Shown here piece after piece: positions 7,192 through 8,175 of a stretch of DNA of 8,175 bases. Made by a program: the position numbers and the translations under genes. How positions within the stretch are numbered: position 1 is the stretch's first letter; each line of letters starts with the position of its first letter. Source of the DNA: Bacillota bacterium (GTDB lineage: Bacteria > Bacillota > Clostridia > Clostridiales > Clostridiaceae). Under the pieces are notes generated by a model. It made no database searches. It saw only the letters and a program-made list of their open reading frames with translations, and was not told the DNA's origin. The stretch covers positions 1 through 8,175 of the forward strand of contig JAEXZL010000045.1 in the NCBI GenBank assembly GCA_023451395.1, written 5' to 3'.

Positions 7192-7204
7192 CCTACAATT
7201 TTCT
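7154..7204 (-). ncRNA. Candidate ~50-nt small RNA or attenuated leader
   Basis: A minus-strand promoter at 7211-7239 would start RNA near 7204, and the intrinsic terminator at 7154-7191 would end it near 7155. The RNA would be about 13 unpaired bases followed by the terminator hairpin. It contains a GUAGGAG stretch resembling a Shine-Dalgarno, but no start codon or open frame follows it. If the terminator is read through, transcription would continue towards the cstA promoter, so this could instead be an attenuator for a longer cstA transcript. I do not recognise it as a known RNA family. Confidence 0.4.
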
Positions 7205-7210
7205 ATTATT

Positions 7211-7239
7211 ACTATACCACAAAATGGGTGAAATTTCAA
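7211..7239 (-). promoter_or_regulatory. Sigma-A promoter on the minus strand with no gene directly behind it
   Basis: Minus-strand TTGAAA (7234-7239), a 17-base spacer (7217-7233) and TATAGT (7211-7216) each match the consensus at 5/6 positions. The predicted start near 7204 is only about 13 bases before the terminator hairpin. It is back-to-back with the plus-strand promoter at 7251. Confidence 0.65.
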
Positions 7240-7250
7240 GACTGGTACTT

Positions 7251-7259
7251 TGCTATAGT
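7251..7259 (+). promoter_or_regulatory. Extended -10 promoter for the gene at 7292
   Basis: TGCTATAGT is an extended -10 (TGN plus a 5/6 hexamer), with no clear -35 upstream. The predicted start near 7266 gives a leader of about 26 nt before the ATG. A TATAAT at 7265-7270 is too close to the ribosome binding site to be the -10. Confidence 0.5.
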
Positions 7260-7291
7260 AAGCCTATAATGAGAGCTAGGAGGTGTTTTAT

Positions 7292-7729
7292 ATGGACGAT
7301 TTATTTTCATTGGCACCAATAGAGAAAGTAAAAGAACAGAGTGTTTTAGAGATTTTAAATTCCAACAGCATTACATCTAAGTATGGACTTTCTTTATCTA
7401 AAAATCAGATTGAAAGGCTCATTAATAAAAGATTAAATAGCCTCAGAGAAACGGGCAGAATTGAGTTTGGTCAGGGAGTTCTTAAAGAGCTTATTTATGA
7501 ATTTTGTGATTCTCCTTATATTATGCAGGAAAATTATGAGGAAACATTAGAGGAGCTTTTAGATATTTTTTATTATTATAAAAGTGAAGCCTTAGAGCAG
7601 ATTTCAGATGAGGAGCTTATAACCCTTATGAAGAAATATTTTGATGGGGAATGCCAAGGCTCTTTGGATTATCTAAGAGACACTACCTTAGAGGATATAT
7701 GTAGGGATACAAGATTTGACCGTAAATGA
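7292..7729 (+). CDS. Conserved protein of unknown function, resembles clostridial DUF6323 family
   Basis: A 145-residue, acidic, mostly helical soluble protein with no signal peptide or membrane segment. The start at 7292 is chosen because AGGAGGTG (7278-7285) lies 6 bases upstream; the open frame extends to a GTG at 7283 inside that Shine-Dalgarno, which cannot be the start. Notable segments are RETGRIEFG (52-60), FCDSPYI (71-77) and FDGECQGSLDYL (117-128). They have the look of conserved family blocks, and I recall them from proteins annotated as DUF6323; that name is from memory and unverified. I see no catalytic metal motif or nucleotide-binding loop. The gene lies 69 bp before a second unknown gene on the same strand, probably one operon, with no terminator between them. 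Function unknown. Confidence 0.85.
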   Translation: MDDLFSLAPIEKVKEQSVLEILNSNSITSKYGLSLSKNQIERLINKRLNSLRETGRIEFGQGVLKELIYEFCDSPYIMQENYEETLEELLDIFYYYKSEALEQISDEELITLMKKYFDGECQGSLDYLRDTTLEDICRDTRFDRK

Positions 7730-7732
7730 AAA

Positions 7733-7760
7733 GATAATAAATAAAGCGATAATAAATAAA
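7733..7760. repeat. Short direct repeat between the two unknown genes
   Basis: GATAATAAATAAA occurs twice, at 7733-7745 and 7748-7760, with a 15-base period. It lies in the 69-bp gap between the two genes and forms no hairpin. It is probably replication slippage in AT-rich spacer DNA. Confidence 0.6.
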
Positions 7761-7798
7761 AAATTCATAAGAAGACTTTTATTTCAAGAGGAGAAATT

Positions 7799-8175
7799 AT
7801 GAAGGATATGGTTAAAAAAGATCCAGTGACAAATTATCTTGAGCCTTCAGCAACATATCTTAGCAACTTAACATCATATATGAATTCTCAAAAGATACTC
7901 ACAGAAGAAGATGAAGCAAATATTAAAACTCAGCTTTGGGAGCTTCTTAGCAGACAGACTAATAGGTACACTATGGGAGACCACAGCTCAGTTCCTATAG
8001 AAACAGCAAAGGAGCTTCTTGAATCAATTAATTTTACTATAGCTATCTATCTTAAAGATATGGGGGACTATTCCCAAAGTGCATTTTTAATGAAAAATAT
8101 CAATCTTTCTGAGCTCTTTAAGAAAGGGCAGAGGGTTATAGAGGAAAAAATTGCTGAGGGTAAGGTTCTTTTAGA
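7799..8175 (+). CDS. Protein of unknown function, N-terminal part (cut by right edge), resembles DUF6179 family
   Basis: The first 125 codons of a gene that runs off the right edge. The ATG follows AGAGGAG (7787-7793) with a 5-base spacer. The protein begins MKDMVKKDPV and looks helical and soluble, with no signal peptide. The most distinctive block is RYTMGDHSSVPIETAKELLESI (about 56-77), which I associate from memory with proteins annotated as DUF6179, often found next to DUF6323 genes in clostridia. I could not check this. No catalytic motif is visible in the part present. With the gene at 7292 it probably forms a two-gene or longer operon driven from the promoter at 7251. Full length and downstream partners are outside the window. 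Function unknown. Confidence 0.8.
   Translation, partial: MKDMVKKDPVTNYLEPSATYLSNLTSYMNSQKILTEEDEANIKTQLWELLSRQTNRYTMGDHSSVPIETAKELLESINFTIAIYLKDMGDYSQSAFLMKNINLSELFKKGQRVIEEKIAEGKVLL

Overview
The window is AT-rich DNA with strong Shine-Dalgarno sequences (GGAGG and AGGAGG) and consensus sigma-A promoters. It carries an EtfB, a long single-chain pyruvate carboxylase, a short CstA-type transporter, and two proteins that resemble families known mainly from Clostridia. This points to an anaerobic Firmicute of the class Clostridia, probably Clostridium or a close relative. I see no phage or transposon genes, CRISPR arrays, tRNAs or rRNAs. It looks like ordinary chromosomal housekeeping DNA with some interesting control regions.

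Layout from left to right. Positions 1-344 (minus) hold the first 114 codons of etfB, which runs off the left edge. A divergent intergenic region with a 10-bp inverted repeat leads to a membrane-anchored VanY-type D,D-carboxypeptidase (571-1362, plus). A 29-bp tandem repeat and a terminator follow it. Pyruvate carboxylase (1658-5122, plus) has its own likely promoter; its start is best placed 12 bases inside the longest open frame. A 13-bp perfect hairpin separates it from the convergent cstA gene (5380-6846, minus). CstA-family proteins take up pyruvate and/or peptides, so pyc and cstA both touch the pyruvate node.

The 445 bp between cstA and the next plus-strand gene is the richest control region. 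The cstA promoter is near consensus (TTGACT, 17 bp, TATAAT), and a cre-like CcpA site fills most of its spacer, predicting catabolite repression. The cstA leader also holds a perfect 14-bp palindrome just upstream of the ribosome binding site. Further right, on the minus strand, a second good promoter (TTGAAA, 17 bp, TATAGT) is followed almost at once by an intrinsic terminator with a seven-T tract. That would make an RNA of only about 50 nt, or an attenuated transcript heading towards cstA.

The right end carries two co-directional genes of unknown function (7292-7729, and 7799 to the right edge). They resemble conserved clostridial families that I recall as DUF6323 and DUF6179, and they probably form an operon. 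This pair and the tiny promoter-terminator unit next to it are the best candidates here for undescribed biology.
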